A DNA stretch of 64,000 bases, from assembly GCF_030020805.1 (NCBI RefSeq), contig NZ_CP125098.1:1654001-1718000 (forward strand), read 5' to 3'. The position numbers were made by a program, and so were the translations under genes. Every line of letters starts with the position of its first letter. Within the stretch, counting starts at the first letter, position 1. This document shows positions 37,763 through 46,061 of this stretch, one piece after another. The notes beneath the pieces were generated by a model, which was not told where the DNA came from, did not search any database, and was given only the letters and a program-made list of their open reading frames with translations. This DNA comes from Paenibacillus sp. RC67. GTDB lineage: Bacteria > Bacillota > Bacilli > Paenibacillales > NBRC-103111.

Positions 37763-37782
37763 ATTTCTATATGTATCGAAAT
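37763..37782. promoter_or_regulatory. Operator-like palindrome upstream of the ArsR gene
   Basis: ATTTCTAT-ATGT-ATCGAAAT repeats the dyad found in front of the MFS gene with one arm mismatch. It lies about 30 bp upstream of the ArsR start codon. Confidence 0.6.
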
Positions 37783-37903
37783 TTAAAATACCACAGTTTT
37801 CAGTGGAAGTAAATAACTTATTTTGGAATTGGGCAATTATAAATTTATAAACCTTCTTCTACGAGAGCAGAAGCACTGGGGACATTCCCTTCCTCAGAGT
37901 GCA

Positions 37904-37949
37904 GAAGCAGAATCTCGCCTAGATGGAGATGGAGGGAGGATTCTGCTTC
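37904..37949 (-). terminator. Hairpin after the esterase-like gene
   Basis: GAAGCAGAATC and GATTCTGCTTC are perfect 11-bp inverted arms just past the stop of the minus-strand hydrolase gene. The following T-run is poor. Confidence 0.4.
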
Positions 37950-37960
37950 GACAGCCACTA

Positions 37961-38827
37961 TTATAAGGACAGGACTGTCTCCAGCCAACTCCTGCATACG
38001 TCAGTCCAACCTTTTACCGGACCTTCCGTAGTCCCCATGCCAAAACCATGCTTCCCGGCTTTATAAGCATGCAGTTCCGCAGAAACACCTGCTTTTCTAA
38101 GTGCTAGATAGAAGTTCACACTGTGTTCTGCAGGCGTTGTTGCATCATCATCTGCAACCATAATAAAGCTAATGGGGGTATCCTTGGTAACAAGCTCATC
38201 GGTACTATATTTCGTAAGCAATTCGGTAAATATGGCTGGCCTCTGACTTAACCACGCCCTATCAAGCTCCCAACCCTTTGTGGATATAAAAGGATAACAA
38301 AGCACAAGAAAGCTAGGCTTTGCACTAAAGCTATCCATAGTATCAACAGGCTCATAAACCGGTTTGTCATAACAGGTTCCTAAGGTAGACGCGAGATGAC
38401 CGCCTGCAGAAAATCCCATGACGCCAATCTTATCCGGGTTTATTCCAAATCGGGATGCATTGCCGCGAATCATTCTTATGGCTCTTTGAGCGTCCTGAAG
38501 CGGAACATCCGATGCATTCCTATGTCCGTCAACTGGCATTCTGTGCTTTAAAACAAACGCCGTTACCCCGAAAGAATTCAGCCATTCTGCGATATCGGTA
38601 CCCTCCAGATTGAGAACCTGTCTTCTGTAGCCGCCTCCTGGTATAACTAAAAGTGCAACTCCGTTAGGTTTTTCCGGAATATAAGGAATAATGGATGGGG
38701 CCGTTACACCCTGAACAATCTTTTTGTATTTATTTTGGTCCCATGGTTCTTCGAAAATAATTTCTTCTATCTCCAAATTCTCAGATCCAGGTGCACCACC
38801 TGGAAATAACAAAATTTCATTCTCCAT
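37961..38827 (-). CDS. Alpha/beta hydrolase, acetyl-xylan-esterase-like
   Basis: The 288-residue protein has the alpha/beta-hydrolase fold: oxyanion segment LLVIPGGGYRRQ (about 60-71), nucleophile elbow GFSAGGHLA (Ser near 140), acidic residue in MVADDDATTP and the catalytic His in GKHGFG near 260. This pattern is common in bacterial proteins annotated as acetyl xylan esterases. No signal peptide is present, so it would deacetylate imported oligosaccharides. The ATG at 38827 is 9 nt after AAGGAGG; a GTG three codons earlier overlaps the site. Confidence 0.82.
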   Translation of the reverse strand: MENEILLFPGGAPGSENLEIEEIIFEEPWDQNKYKKIVQGVTAPSIIPYIPEKPNGVALLVIPGGGYRRQVLNLEGTDIAEWLNSFGVTAFVLKHRMPVDGHRNASDVPLQDAQRAIRMIRGNASRFGINPDKIGVMGFSAGGHLASTLGTCYDKPVYEPVDTMDSFSAKPSFLVLCYPFISTKGWELDRAWLSQRPAIFTELLTKYSTDELVTKDTPISFIMVADDDATTPAEHSVNFYLALRKAGVSAELHAYKAGKHGFGMGTTEGPVKGWTDVCRSWLETVLSL

Positions 38828-39221
38828 AAAAATCACCCTCCTTGTTCTATCATAATACTTCTTTGGATCATTTTTTACCCTTATTATTTGACTTTCACAT
38901 CATTCTTGCAAGGTTGGAATACGCCTGCTATTGCAGTTACAATTGTTAAGCCTCACGCGTCTAAATAGTGGTATGAAGCAGGGCAGGGGGCTTTTGAACG
39001 CCCAACGGAACAATATACTATTATTTCTGTCTACAAAACAGCAAAAAACGTAAGGCTTCTTGTCTTTAGATATGCTAATGTAATATCGAAGAAACTATGT
39101 AGACAGCCTTTTGCACGACAATCCAGATTATCGGGGGCGAATGTGAGGCTCCTGTTGGCTATAAGAAGAAAAAAAGTGTAAATGACCCAACTTTTAATCA
39201 AATAAGAGGAGGAACTAAATA
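38828..39221. other. Divergent intergenic region between esterase-like and GH105 genes
   Basis: About 390 bp without a supportable gene. It must hold the promoters of both divergent genes. I see only a weak CTGTCTAC/GTAGACAG dyad (39028-39104) and the GAGGAGG site of the GH105 gene at the end. Confidence 0.5.
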
Positions 39222-40337
39222 ATGAGTACGATTTGGTCTACAGTAATGGCAGATTCCTTTATGACAAAATACCCTATCGTTTCCGATATGCCGTTTCAAA
39301 AAAGAAGAAGATGGAATTATGAAAACGGATGCGCACTGACTGCGATGGAGCGTTTGTGGCTGAAAACAGGCGATGATAAGTATTATCGTTACATTAAAGA
39401 GAACATGGATCTGTTCATCCATGAAGACGGAACGATTGATACCTACGAGTTGAATGAATATAACGTGGATCAAATCAATCAGGGCAAATCCTTATTCTTG
39501 TTATATGAAAAAACGGGCGAGGAAAAATATAAAAAAGCTATCGAGCTGCTCGTTACTCAACTGAAAAGTCACCCTCGTACAAGCGAAGGCGGGCTATGGC
39601 ATAAGAAAATTTATCCGTTCCAAATGTGGCTGGACGGTGTATATATGACATCTCCGCTGCTCGCAGCTTACGCTAAGCTATCCGGTGAGCACGAATGGTA
39701 TGACGATGTAGCTAACGAGATTTTATTGATGGAAAAGGTTTCCCGCGATCCGGCTACTGGACTTCTCTATCATGGCTGGGATGAGACTAAGGAAGAGCGT
39801 TGGGCTAATAAAGAAAACGGCTGCTCTCCTCATTTCTGGGGCCGTGCTATTGGTTGGTACGTAATGGCGATCGTAGACGTGCTCGATTTCTTGCCTTTGG
39901 ATCATCCAAAACGCGGACAAATCGTCGGGATTTTCCATCGTTTGGCTGGAGCTATCATGCGTTATCAGGATCAAGAATCGGGTCTGTGGTATCAAGTGGT
40001 GGATCATGGGGACCGTAAAGGCAACTACTTGGAAGCTTCCGGTTCCTCGATGTTCGTTTGTGCATTAGCCAAAGGCGCACGCAAAGGCTACTTGGGTAAA
40101 GACGCCTTGAATGCGGCACGCCGCGGACATGCTGGACTCATCGAACATTGTGTAGGCAAAGACGAGAACGGCAACTGGTATCTCGATCACATTTGCAGTG
40201 TGGCAGGCCTTGGGAATAGACCTTACCGTGACGGCTCCTACGCATACTACATCAGCGAGCCTACGCGCAGAGACGATCCGAAAGGCTCAGCTCCGTTCAT
40301 TATGGCTTGCCTTGAAATTGAAGCTGCGGACGAATAG
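39222..40337 (+). CDS. GH105 unsaturated rhamnogalacturonyl hydrolase (YesR/YteR-like)
   Basis: The 371-residue protein folds as an (alpha/alpha)6 barrel of the GH88/GH105 group. Visible family features are RRRWNYENGCALTAMERLW near 28-46, the catalytic Asp in QMWLDGVYM near residue 137, and SPHFWGRAIGWYVMAIVD near 205-222. It removes the unsaturated galacturonyl residue from lyase-generated oligomers in the cytosol, so it acts downstream of the pectate lyase encoded at 28.5 kb. A GAGGAGG site precedes the ATG. It has no signal peptide. Confidence 0.93.
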   Translation: MSTIWSTVMADSFMTKYPIVSDMPFQKRRRWNYENGCALTAMERLWLKTGDDKYYRYIKENMDLFIHEDGTIDTYELNEYNVDQINQGKSLFLLYEKTGEEKYKKAIELLVTQLKSHPRTSEGGLWHKKIYPFQMWLDGVYMTSPLLAAYAKLSGEHEWYDDVANEILLMEKVSRDPATGLLYHGWDETKEERWANKENGCSPHFWGRAIGWYVMAIVDVLDFLPLDHPKRGQIVGIFHRLAGAIMRYQDQESGLWYQVVDHGDRKGNYLEASGSSMFVCALAKGARKGYLGKDALNAARRGHAGLIEHCVGKDENGNWYLDHICSVAGLGNRPYRDGSYAYYISEPTRRDDPKGSAPFIMACLEIEAADE

Positions 40338-40374
40338 CAAAAATAATGGTTGCAGCATGAATACAGTACAGGGT

Positions 40375-40411
40375 TGTCTTTCGGCAAACGTCGAGAGGCA
40401 GCTCTTTTTTA
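40375..40411 (+). terminator. Terminator after the GH105 gene
   Basis: TGTCTTTCG pairs with CGAGAGGCA (with G-U pairs) and a TTTTTT run follows. Confidence 0.6.
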
Positions 40412-40518
40412 TTATAGGGAAGCAAAGCGGAGCTACCGGAAAGCTCTTTAACTCAAGGTTAGAACAATTTTCATTTTCATGGTACATTATAAACCGTAAA
40501 GTAAATAAAAGTAGGACA

Positions 40519-40562
40519 AAGGGAGGTGAATACCGCTACATTCAACATGTAACGGTATTTAA
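40519..40562 (+). promoter_or_regulatory. deoD translation-initiation region with hairpin between Shine-Dalgarno and start
   Basis: A strong AAGGGAGGTGA site (40519-40529) is separated from the deoD ATG (40563) by 33 nt. The bases 40530-40558 form a hairpin: ATACCG-C-TACA pairs with TGTA-A-CGGTAT around a 7-nt loop. Folded, GGAGG would be about 7 nt from the ATG. The codon just before the ATG is a stop, so no upstream in-frame start exists. Confidence 0.7.
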
Positions 40563-41276
40563 ATGAGTATCCATATTAACGCCCAAACAGGCGAAATTGC
40601 AGAAGCTATCTTATTGCCAGGAGATCCGCTCCGTGCGAAGCATATTGCGGAAACTTACTTGGATAATGTTATTTGTTATAACCAGGTTCGAGGCATGCTC
40701 GGATTTACGGGAACGTACAAAGGAAAGCGTATCTCCGTTCAAGGAACTGGCATGGGGATGCCGTCCATCTCGATCTACGCGAATGAATTGATTCGGGATT
40801 ATGGAGCCAAGAAGCTTATTCGTGTAGGGACTTGCGGTGGAATTCAGCAGGATGTGAAAATTCGTGATGTAATCATCGCCATGACGGCGAGTACAGACTC
40901 CAACATGAACAAGCATATTTTTCCTGGATGTGATTATGCCCCTCATGCGGATTTTGAGCTGCTAAGACAAGCCTATCTTGCCGGATTAGAAAAAGGCCTT
41001 TCTATAAAAGTCGGAAGCGTCCTGACGGCAGACGCTTTTTATCGGGACAGCATGGATTTGGTCAAAAAGATGGCCGAATACGGCGTACTGGCGGTAGAAA
41101 TGGAAACTACTGCATTGTACACGATAGCAGCAAAATATGGCGTACAGGCCTTGTCGATTCTCACGGTTAGCGACCATTTGTTCAGCGGTGAAGCAGATAC
41201 GTCAGCGGAGGAGCGCCAAACAACGTTTAATGATATGATCGTTGTTGCGCTTGAAGCTGCGACTAGTGAAGATTAA
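40563..41276 (+). CDS. deoD: Purine-nucleoside phosphorylase DeoD
   Basis: The 237-residue protein is a full-length hexameric-type purine nucleoside phosphorylase. It shows [20 protein letters not shown] at the N-terminus (phosphate-binding Gly near residue 19), RVGTCGGI near 86-93, [10 protein letters not shown] near 179 and TVSDHL with the catalytic Asp near residue 203. It cleaves purine nucleosides with phosphate in the cytosol. It has no tight neighbour. The usual short spacing to a ribosome binding site is absent; a hairpin appears to bridge the gap. Confidence 0.96.
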   Translation: MSIHINAQTGEIAEAILLPGDPLRAKHIAETYLDNVICYNQVRGMLGFTGTYKGKRISVQGTGMGMPSISIYANELIRDYGAKKLIRVGTCGGIQQDVKIRDVIIAMTASTDSNMNKHIFPGCDYAPHADFELLRQAYLAGLEKGLSIKVGSVLTADAFYRDSMDLVKKMAEYGVLAVEMETTALYTIAAKYGVQALSILTVSDHLFSGEADTSAEERQTTFNDMIVVALEAATSED

Positions 41277-41316
41277 TATTGTTACTGATATGACTTCCCT
41301 CTAACAAAGAATTTTA

Positions 41317-41348
41317 AAAAGAGCACTTCCCCATTTGGAGGTGCTCTT
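41317..41348. terminator. Bidirectional terminator
   Basis: AAGAGCACTTCC / GGAGGTGCTCTT forms a stem between deoD and the convergent ccdC-like gene. Confidence 0.75.
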
Positions 41349-41388
41349 GCTGTGTCATCATATTGTTAATATTGAGTGCTTTTACCTG

Positions 41389-41880
41389 CTAGCTATGGCT
41401 AACTTGACGGAATTTAATAAAGCTGCCTATACGCCACACACAGATATATACGTATGCCATGACCATGGTCAATACGGTGAATTCGGTATAATCCAGGCCT
41501 TTGAAATATTGGGACAAGCCCACCCTGATCAAAATGACCGCGATGATCACGTACTTGAAGTTTTTGTTGCGCTTGGCATAGATCAATCCGTCCTCACGTC
41601 TCTCATACCCTGTGTGATAGAGCATAATACTGCCTAGGGCGATTCCGAGAACGCCGGCAATCAGCATCTCCCATATCGCAGGAAGCTGGAACGGATGATT
41701 GGGAATATGGGCTAAGGAATTGATTGAAAAGCCGAAAACGACGAGCAGCAGAACCAAGGGGAGCAGCATGCGATAGCCTTTACTCCGTATGGGCTTATTT
41801 TGGCGCCGGGATCTGAGCCAGACGACAAGTACAATGACTGCGGCAATGATGATGAATTGGATTAACGTTTGAGTCGTCAT
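41389..41880 (-). CDS. ccdC: CcdC-like membrane protein (DUF1453)
   Basis: The 163-residue protein has four to five membrane segments and the pattern of Bacillus CcdC: short N-terminal helix, RSRRQNKPIRSKGYRMLLPL, then MLYHTGYERREDGLIYAKRN. CcdC lies in the cytochrome c biogenesis cluster of Bacillus, but its own function is poorly defined and it was dispensable there. It stands alone here. Assignment rests on length, topology and the R-K-rich motif. Confidence 0.65.
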   Translation of the reverse strand: MTTQTLIQFIIIAAVIVLVVWLRSRRQNKPIRSKGYRMLLPLVLLLVVFGFSINSLAHIPNHPFQLPAIWEMLIAGVLGIALGSIMLYHTGYERREDGLIYAKRNKNFKYVIIAVILIRVGLSQYFKGLDYTEFTVLTMVMAYVYICVWRIGSFIKFRQVSHS

Positions 41881-41959
41881 AATCTACCCCCAATTTATGT
41901 TATTGTGCTAAGTTTGCTTGGGTATTATTCGAGTACTGAAGGAACCCGTTTCAAAGGAG

Positions 41960-42643
41960 TCAAACTGTCGCCCTGCGCAGCAGAGCATAGGAAACCAATG
42001 CATAAAGGATAATCGCCAGCGCCAGACAACCTAGGAATAGGGCAAAGTGTCCGACAAACCAGAGAGCGATTCCTACCCATAGCTTATAATGAGTCAATAG
42101 AAGTGCAAGGCTGCTAATCACAATTAATGCAGCGGCTAAGAACGTGAATAATCCTACCAAGCCAAACCGGCGATGGATACTGGAGATGGCAAATCCAAGA
42201 AAGTGCTGATGCATCAGGAGAACGAAATAAACCACGAAATGTCCTAACACATTGAAGGTATCAAGCAAAGGCAGGTTGAAGAAATGCATTTTGACCCCCC
42301 AGCCATCCGTAGCATTCTCCACAACCGATAATAAGCTCAACAAGAGGGCGGAAACCACATTGATAAGTATCGCGGCTAAGGAAGTGCCTAGAAAATAATC
42401 GGTTCTCCGTACGCTCATGCCAAGGGCAAATGGAAAGGTATGAGCCATCGTAACTGCGCCAATGATCGTAATGCTTATGAAAATTGATGAAAGACCTCCG
42501 GTATAAAATGACTGTTGGTTATGGATCAAATAGCTTATAAACACATTAATAAGAAAGCTTGAGAGCAGAATGGCCCATGGGAGAAAGAACGATATCCACT
42601 TGTCTCTTAAATGCATTTTGATAATGGCTGAAACGCGATTCAT
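41960..42643 (-). CDS. ABC-2-type transporter permease
   Basis: The 227-residue protein has six hydrophobic segments and no soluble domain of note, as in small ABC-2 permeases of GntR-linked exporters. Its ATG overlaps the stop of the ATPase gene by one base (TGATG), which indicates translational coupling. It is the third gene of the GntR-ATPase-permease operon. Such YtrA-type systems are often induced by cell-wall-active antibiotics; the substrate here is unknown. Confidence 0.8.
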   Translation of the reverse strand: MNRVSAIIKMHLRDKWISFFLPWAILLSSFLINVFISYLIHNQQSFYTGGLSSIFISITIIGAVTMAHTFPFALGMSVRRTDYFLGTSLAAILINVVSALLLSLLSVVENATDGWGVKMHFFNLPLLDTFNVLGHFVVYFVLLMHQHFLGFAISSIHRRFGLVGLFTFLAAALIVISSLALLLTHYKLWVGIALWFVGHFALFLGCLALAIILYALVSYALLRRATV

Positions 42644-43536
42644 CAGGTTTCCACCGCCTTTTTATTGAATTTCCCGTTTGTGAGATGTACGACCAGCTGC
42701 TGCAAGGAAACCGGAACAAGCTCCAATCCTTGATCTGCCGCACGCCTCCGCTCTTCATCGCTCAAGCTTCCCATGATGGTAGCCGTAACTAACGCGCCGA
42801 ACGGCTCGCTTGAGATGATTTGTTTACCGGCTATGAAAGCATCGACTACAGAAGCCGCACCTGCCACGGCAACCGCTTGCCCACGCAGTGAATCCGCTTC
42901 TTCGTCAAGAATCAGCTTCCCTTTATCAATGACGATGACATGCTCCAGCATGCGGCTGACTTCATCGATCAGATGGGTAGATAAAATAATCGTCCTTGGA
43001 TATGCGGCATAATCCTCAAGTAATCGATCATAAAATAAGCCTCTTGCAACGGCATCAAGCCCCAAATATGGCTCATCGAATATAGTTAGAGGTGCCCGGC
43101 TTGCCAAGCCGATAACAATACCTACGGAGGAGAGCATTCCTCTCGACAGCTTCTTGATTCTTCGCTTCAGAGGAAGCTGAAATTCCTCGATGAGGGAATA
43201 GGCAAATTCCTCATCCCAATTCGGAAAGAGGGTTGGAGCAAGCTTCATGATGTCTTCAATCCGATAGTGCTCCGGATATTTCTGGCTTTCCTTGATAAAG
43301 CAGATTTGACTCAGAACACCGTTGTTCTCATAAGGAGCTTCCCCGAACACTTTCACATCTCCGTGCGTAGGAAACAGCTGTGCTGTGATCATATGCATGA
43401 TCGTCGTCTTTCCGGCGCCGTTCCTTCCGAGCAGCCCGTAAATTTTGCCGGATTCGATGACAAAACTGATATTATCAACCGCTTTGACGCTGCCATATGA
43501 TTTGCTAAGTCCTTGAACCTCAACAACATAACTCAT
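42643..43536 (-). CDS. ABC transporter ATP-binding protein (YtrB-like)
   Basis: The 297-residue protein carries Walker A GRNGAGKT (about 36-43), signature LSRGM (about 133), Walker B TIFDEPYLGLDA (about 153-164) and the switch His in LSTHLIDE. The C-terminal 90 residues are variable, as in YtrB-like exporters. It starts four bases before the end of the GntR gene (ATGA overlap). It powers the adjacent ABC-2 permease. Confidence 0.9.
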   Translation of the reverse strand: MSYVVEVQGLSKSYGSVKAVDNISFVIESGKIYGLLGRNGAGKTTIMHMITAQLFPTHGDVKVFGEAPYENNGVLSQICFIKESQKYPEHYRIEDIMKLAPTLFPNWDEEFAYSLIEEFQLPLKRRIKKLSRGMLSSVGIVIGLASRAPLTIFDEPYLGLDAVARGLFYDRLLEDYAAYPRTIILSTHLIDEVSRMLEHVIVIDKGKLILDEEADSLRGQAVAVAGAASVVDAFIAGKQIISSEPFGALVTATIMGSLSDEERRRAADQGLELVPVSLQQLVVHLTNGKFNKKAVET

Positions 43537-43904
43537 GAATAGGCATCTCCTTTCCGGATCATCTCCGTCAATTGCTCCTTCGTTATCCCAAGCTTCTCCG
43601 CTTCCCGGATCATTGTCACGACAAACTGCTCATAAAACTGATGCTTCCGCTTTTCCAGCAATTCTTCACGGGCTCCCGTCGATACAAACATACCGATCCC
43701 TCGCTTCTTGTACAAAATTCCTTGATCCACCAACAGATTGACACCTTTAGCAGCCGTTGCCGGGTTGATCTGGTAAAAGGCGGCGAATTGATTCGTTGAA
43801 GGAACCTGCGATTCTTCGGGCAGCCGCCCTTCTACGATGTCGTCCTCGATTTTTTCGGCGATCTGCACGAAGATCGGACGGCTGTCATCTATTATCAACC
43901 CCAT
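43533..43904 (-). CDS. GntR-family regulator (YtrA subfamily)
   Basis: The 123-residue protein contains the GntR winged helix (about residues 8-75: PIFVQIAEKIEDDIVEGRLPE, VPSTNQFAAFYQINPATAAK, LYKKRGIGMFV) and only a short helical C-terminus, as in the YtrA subfamily. It is the first gene of an ABC-exporter operon and probably represses it through a dyad in the promoter. Confidence 0.92.
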   Translation of the reverse strand: MGLIIDDSRPIFVQIAEKIEDDIVEGRLPEESQVPSTNQFAAFYQINPATAAKGVNLLVDQGILYKKRGIGMFVSTGAREELLEKRKHQFYEQFVVTMIREAEKLGITKEQLTEMIRKGDAYS

Positions 43905-43937
43905 AATGTATTCACCAACTCTCCATTACCAAACTGG

Positions 43938-43957
43938 TTAATTACTCATGTAACTAA
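43938..43957 (-). promoter_or_regulatory. GntR operator-like dyad in the ABC operon promoter
   Basis: TTAATTAC and GTAACTAA are imperfect inverted arms around TCAT. The minus-strand TTGACA near 43985 and TATATA near 43960 place the dyad at the transcription start. Confidence 0.45.
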
Positions 43958-44152
43958 CTATATAAGCGAGAGGCATATTTGTCAATGGTCATTAGACTAT
44001 AGAATAAATCTATGGATCTAAATATTTTACATAGATAAAATTAACATAACCTTTAGTTTCAGATAACATATCTCATTACTTAAGCTAGTAAACTGAAACT
44101 AGTTTTGTAATAAATGGGTGTACAACTGAGAGCATAGAGGGGATTGTTTTTG

Positions 44153-45928
44153 ATGCGTAATCGTTTAGGGCGACTATTGAACTTGAAGGCTGTGAGTGGC
44201 GCTGCACAACTGACCGTTCGAAAAAAATTAATTAGTTCTTTCCTGGTCATAATCATAATGCTGTTGATTGTAGGAGCAACCGCTATGAGTCGGATGTCCT
44301 TAATGCAGCAGGAAATGAATGAAATTACAGGTTCATGGATGGCCGGGATTAAAACCATTAACCAGATTAACCTTCTGGGGAAACATATGCTGGCTCTTCA
44401 AGCCACAATGATCATGGAGCCAAGTGATGACAAGAAGAAGATGTTCATGCCGGAATCGGGTACTATCTTCAAGCAAATTGACGATCTTCTTGAGCTGTAC
44501 GGACAGCGAGCCGGAAATCAGGAAGACCAAGAGCATTTGGAAAAGCTGCAGCAGCGGTGGTCCGAATACAAAAACGTGTACTCAGATTCCTTTGTAATGG
44601 CTAACAGAGTCAACTTCGTTGAAGGGGCTGGTGCCTATGCAAGTCAAATTACAGCTATGCTAACCAAATCAGAGCAAGCCTATAAAGCTATGCAGCAGGA
44701 GATCGATACATTAGTTAAGCTGAATGAGGACGGTGCGCAGGCGTCTACTCGACAGAGCCAGCAGTTGTATGACAGCGCGGTGAGAGGGATCGGGATCACA
44801 ATGCTGCTTACGGTTATCGTATCGATCGTAACAGCAGTCGTGATGGCGGGCAACGTGGCTAATCCCGTCCGGCAGGTGTCAGAAGCTCTTCAGCATATTG
44901 CCCAGGGGAACCTGTCCCGTGCCTCTCTACAAGTCAATAATCGGGATGAAATCGGACAGCTCGTGCATTCTCTGAATCAGATGAGGGTGCAACTGCGGAC
45001 CACCATATTGCATATTCATGATGCCTCGAATGCGGTGGCTGCTTCTTCTGAGCAGCTTCTCAGCTATAGTGAGCACAATGCTCAAGCTGCTGGAGAGGTT
45101 AGCGAATCGATTCGAATCGTAGCCATTGGATCGGAGCATCAAATGGCTAGCGCAGGCGAGACTGGACAATCGATTGAAGCCATGACTGAAGGCGTACGGC
45201 TTATAGCCGAGTCTACTACAGAAGTGTCCGACGTCGCCGCGGAAGCTTCCCTGCAGGCCCAGGAAGGCCATGCATCGATGCAATTGGCTATGGATGCCAT
45301 GCGTAATATTAGTTCTGTTGTGATGCGTGCGGAGCAAGGGATGAAGCAGCTTGGAGAACACTCGCAGCAAATCGGCGGCATTGTTCAACTGATCGGTGAG
45401 CTGGCCAGTCAGACGAGTCTGCTTGCCTTGAATGCGGCTATTGAATCGGCGAGAGCAGGAGAGCATGGTCGAGGCTTTGCTGTAGTTGCCAGCGAAGTGC
45501 GGAAGCTATCGGACCAATCGGCCAAAGCGGGTCAGCATATCGCCGGCATTATTAGAGTGGTGCAAGCCGACACCCATAAAGTAGCAGAGACTATGAAGCA
45601 AGGGATGCACGAAGCGGAGATCGGATTAGCTTCTATGACCCATGCAGAATCATCCTTCACAGATATTGTGCAAAGTGCTGAAGAGGTGAGCACGAATATT
45701 CAACAGATTTCCCATGCGGCTCAAAGGCTTGCAGACAGCGCTGAGCATGCTCATGCCTCCATTAAGGAAATGAATCAATCGGCCCAGCATTCAGCCACTG
45801 CCGCTCAATCCGTTGTGACAGTTACGGACAGGCAGCTTGAATCTGTGAACGATTTGGCTCAATCGGCGAATGCATTGAGTGCGATATCTCAAAATTTGCG
45901 TCAGCAGGTCAAGATGTTTACTGTGTGA
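44153..45928 (+). CDS. Methyl-accepting chemotaxis protein
   Basis: The 591-residue chemoreceptor has a cytosolic N-terminal stretch, a membrane segment (about 28-48), a four-helix-bundle ligand domain, a second segment (about 208-230), HAMP (about 230-285) and the signalling hairpin with LNAAIESARAGEHGRGFAVV near residue 425-445. It clusters at the pole and controls CheA. The ATG at 44153 is 9 nt after GAGGGGAT. No che genes are adjacent; the ligand is unknown. Confidence 0.93.
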   Translation: MRNRLGRLLNLKAVSGAAQLTVRKKLISSFLVIIIMLLIVGATAMSRMSLMQQEMNEITGSWMAGIKTINQINLLGKHMLALQATMIMEPSDDKKKMFMPESGTIFKQIDDLLELYGQRAGNQEDQEHLEKLQQRWSEYKNVYSDSFVMANRVNFVEGAGAYASQITAMLTKSEQAYKAMQQEIDTLVKLNEDGAQASTRQSQQLYDSAVRGIGITMLLTVIVSIVTAVVMAGNVANPVRQVSEALQHIAQGNLSRASLQVNNRDEIGQLVHSLNQMRVQLRTTILHIHDASNAVAASSEQLLSYSEHNAQAAGEVSESIRIVAIGSEHQMASAGETGQSIEAMTEGVRLIAESTTEVSDVAAEASLQAQEGHASMQLAMDAMRNISSVVMRAEQGMKQLGEHSQQIGGIVQLIGELASQTSLLALNAAIESARAGEHGRGFAVVASEVRKLSDQSAKAGQHIAGIIRVVQADTHKVAETMKQGMHEAEIGLASMTHAESSFTDIVQSAEEVSTNIQQISHAAQRLADSAEHAHASIKEMNQSAQHSATAAQSVVTVTDRQLESVNDLAQSANALSAISQNLRQQVKMFTV

Positions 45929-45958
45929 AAAAATCCCAAAATAAGCCTTGGAATAGGA

Positions 45959-45987
45959 TTGACAGTGATGGCAAATAAGCCTATATT
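45959..45987 (+). promoter_or_regulatory. Promoter of the LacI-type gene
   Basis: TTGACA (45959-45964), a 17-bp spacer and TATATT (45982-45987), a near-consensus promoter. The LacI operator begins about 12 bp downstream. Confidence 0.75.
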
Positions 45988-45999
45988 GATTTTAGTATC

Positions 46000-46023
46000 C
46001 TTTTCGTGTGCGCACACGAAAAG
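46000..46023. promoter_or_regulatory. LacI-type operator O1 (autoregulatory)
   Basis: A perfect 24-bp palindrome centred between 46011 and 46012, with core CGTGTGCGCACACG and four Ts/As plus C/G on each side. It covers the region just past the predicted transcription start. Confidence 0.85.
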
Positions 46024-46061
46024 AGGTTTTGGATATTATGCGCACTGTTCTAGGAGGAGCT

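Noticed and set aside
39028..39104. CTGTCTAC / GTAGACAG dyad before the GH105 gene
   Set aside because: Short arms 60 bp apart in A/T-rich DNA; expected by chance.
46008..46061. Longer N-terminus for the LacI-type regulator
   Set aside because: The GTG lies inside the operator palindrome and there is no binding site; the ATG at 46062 directly follows AGGAGGAG and begins the normal helix-turn-helix.
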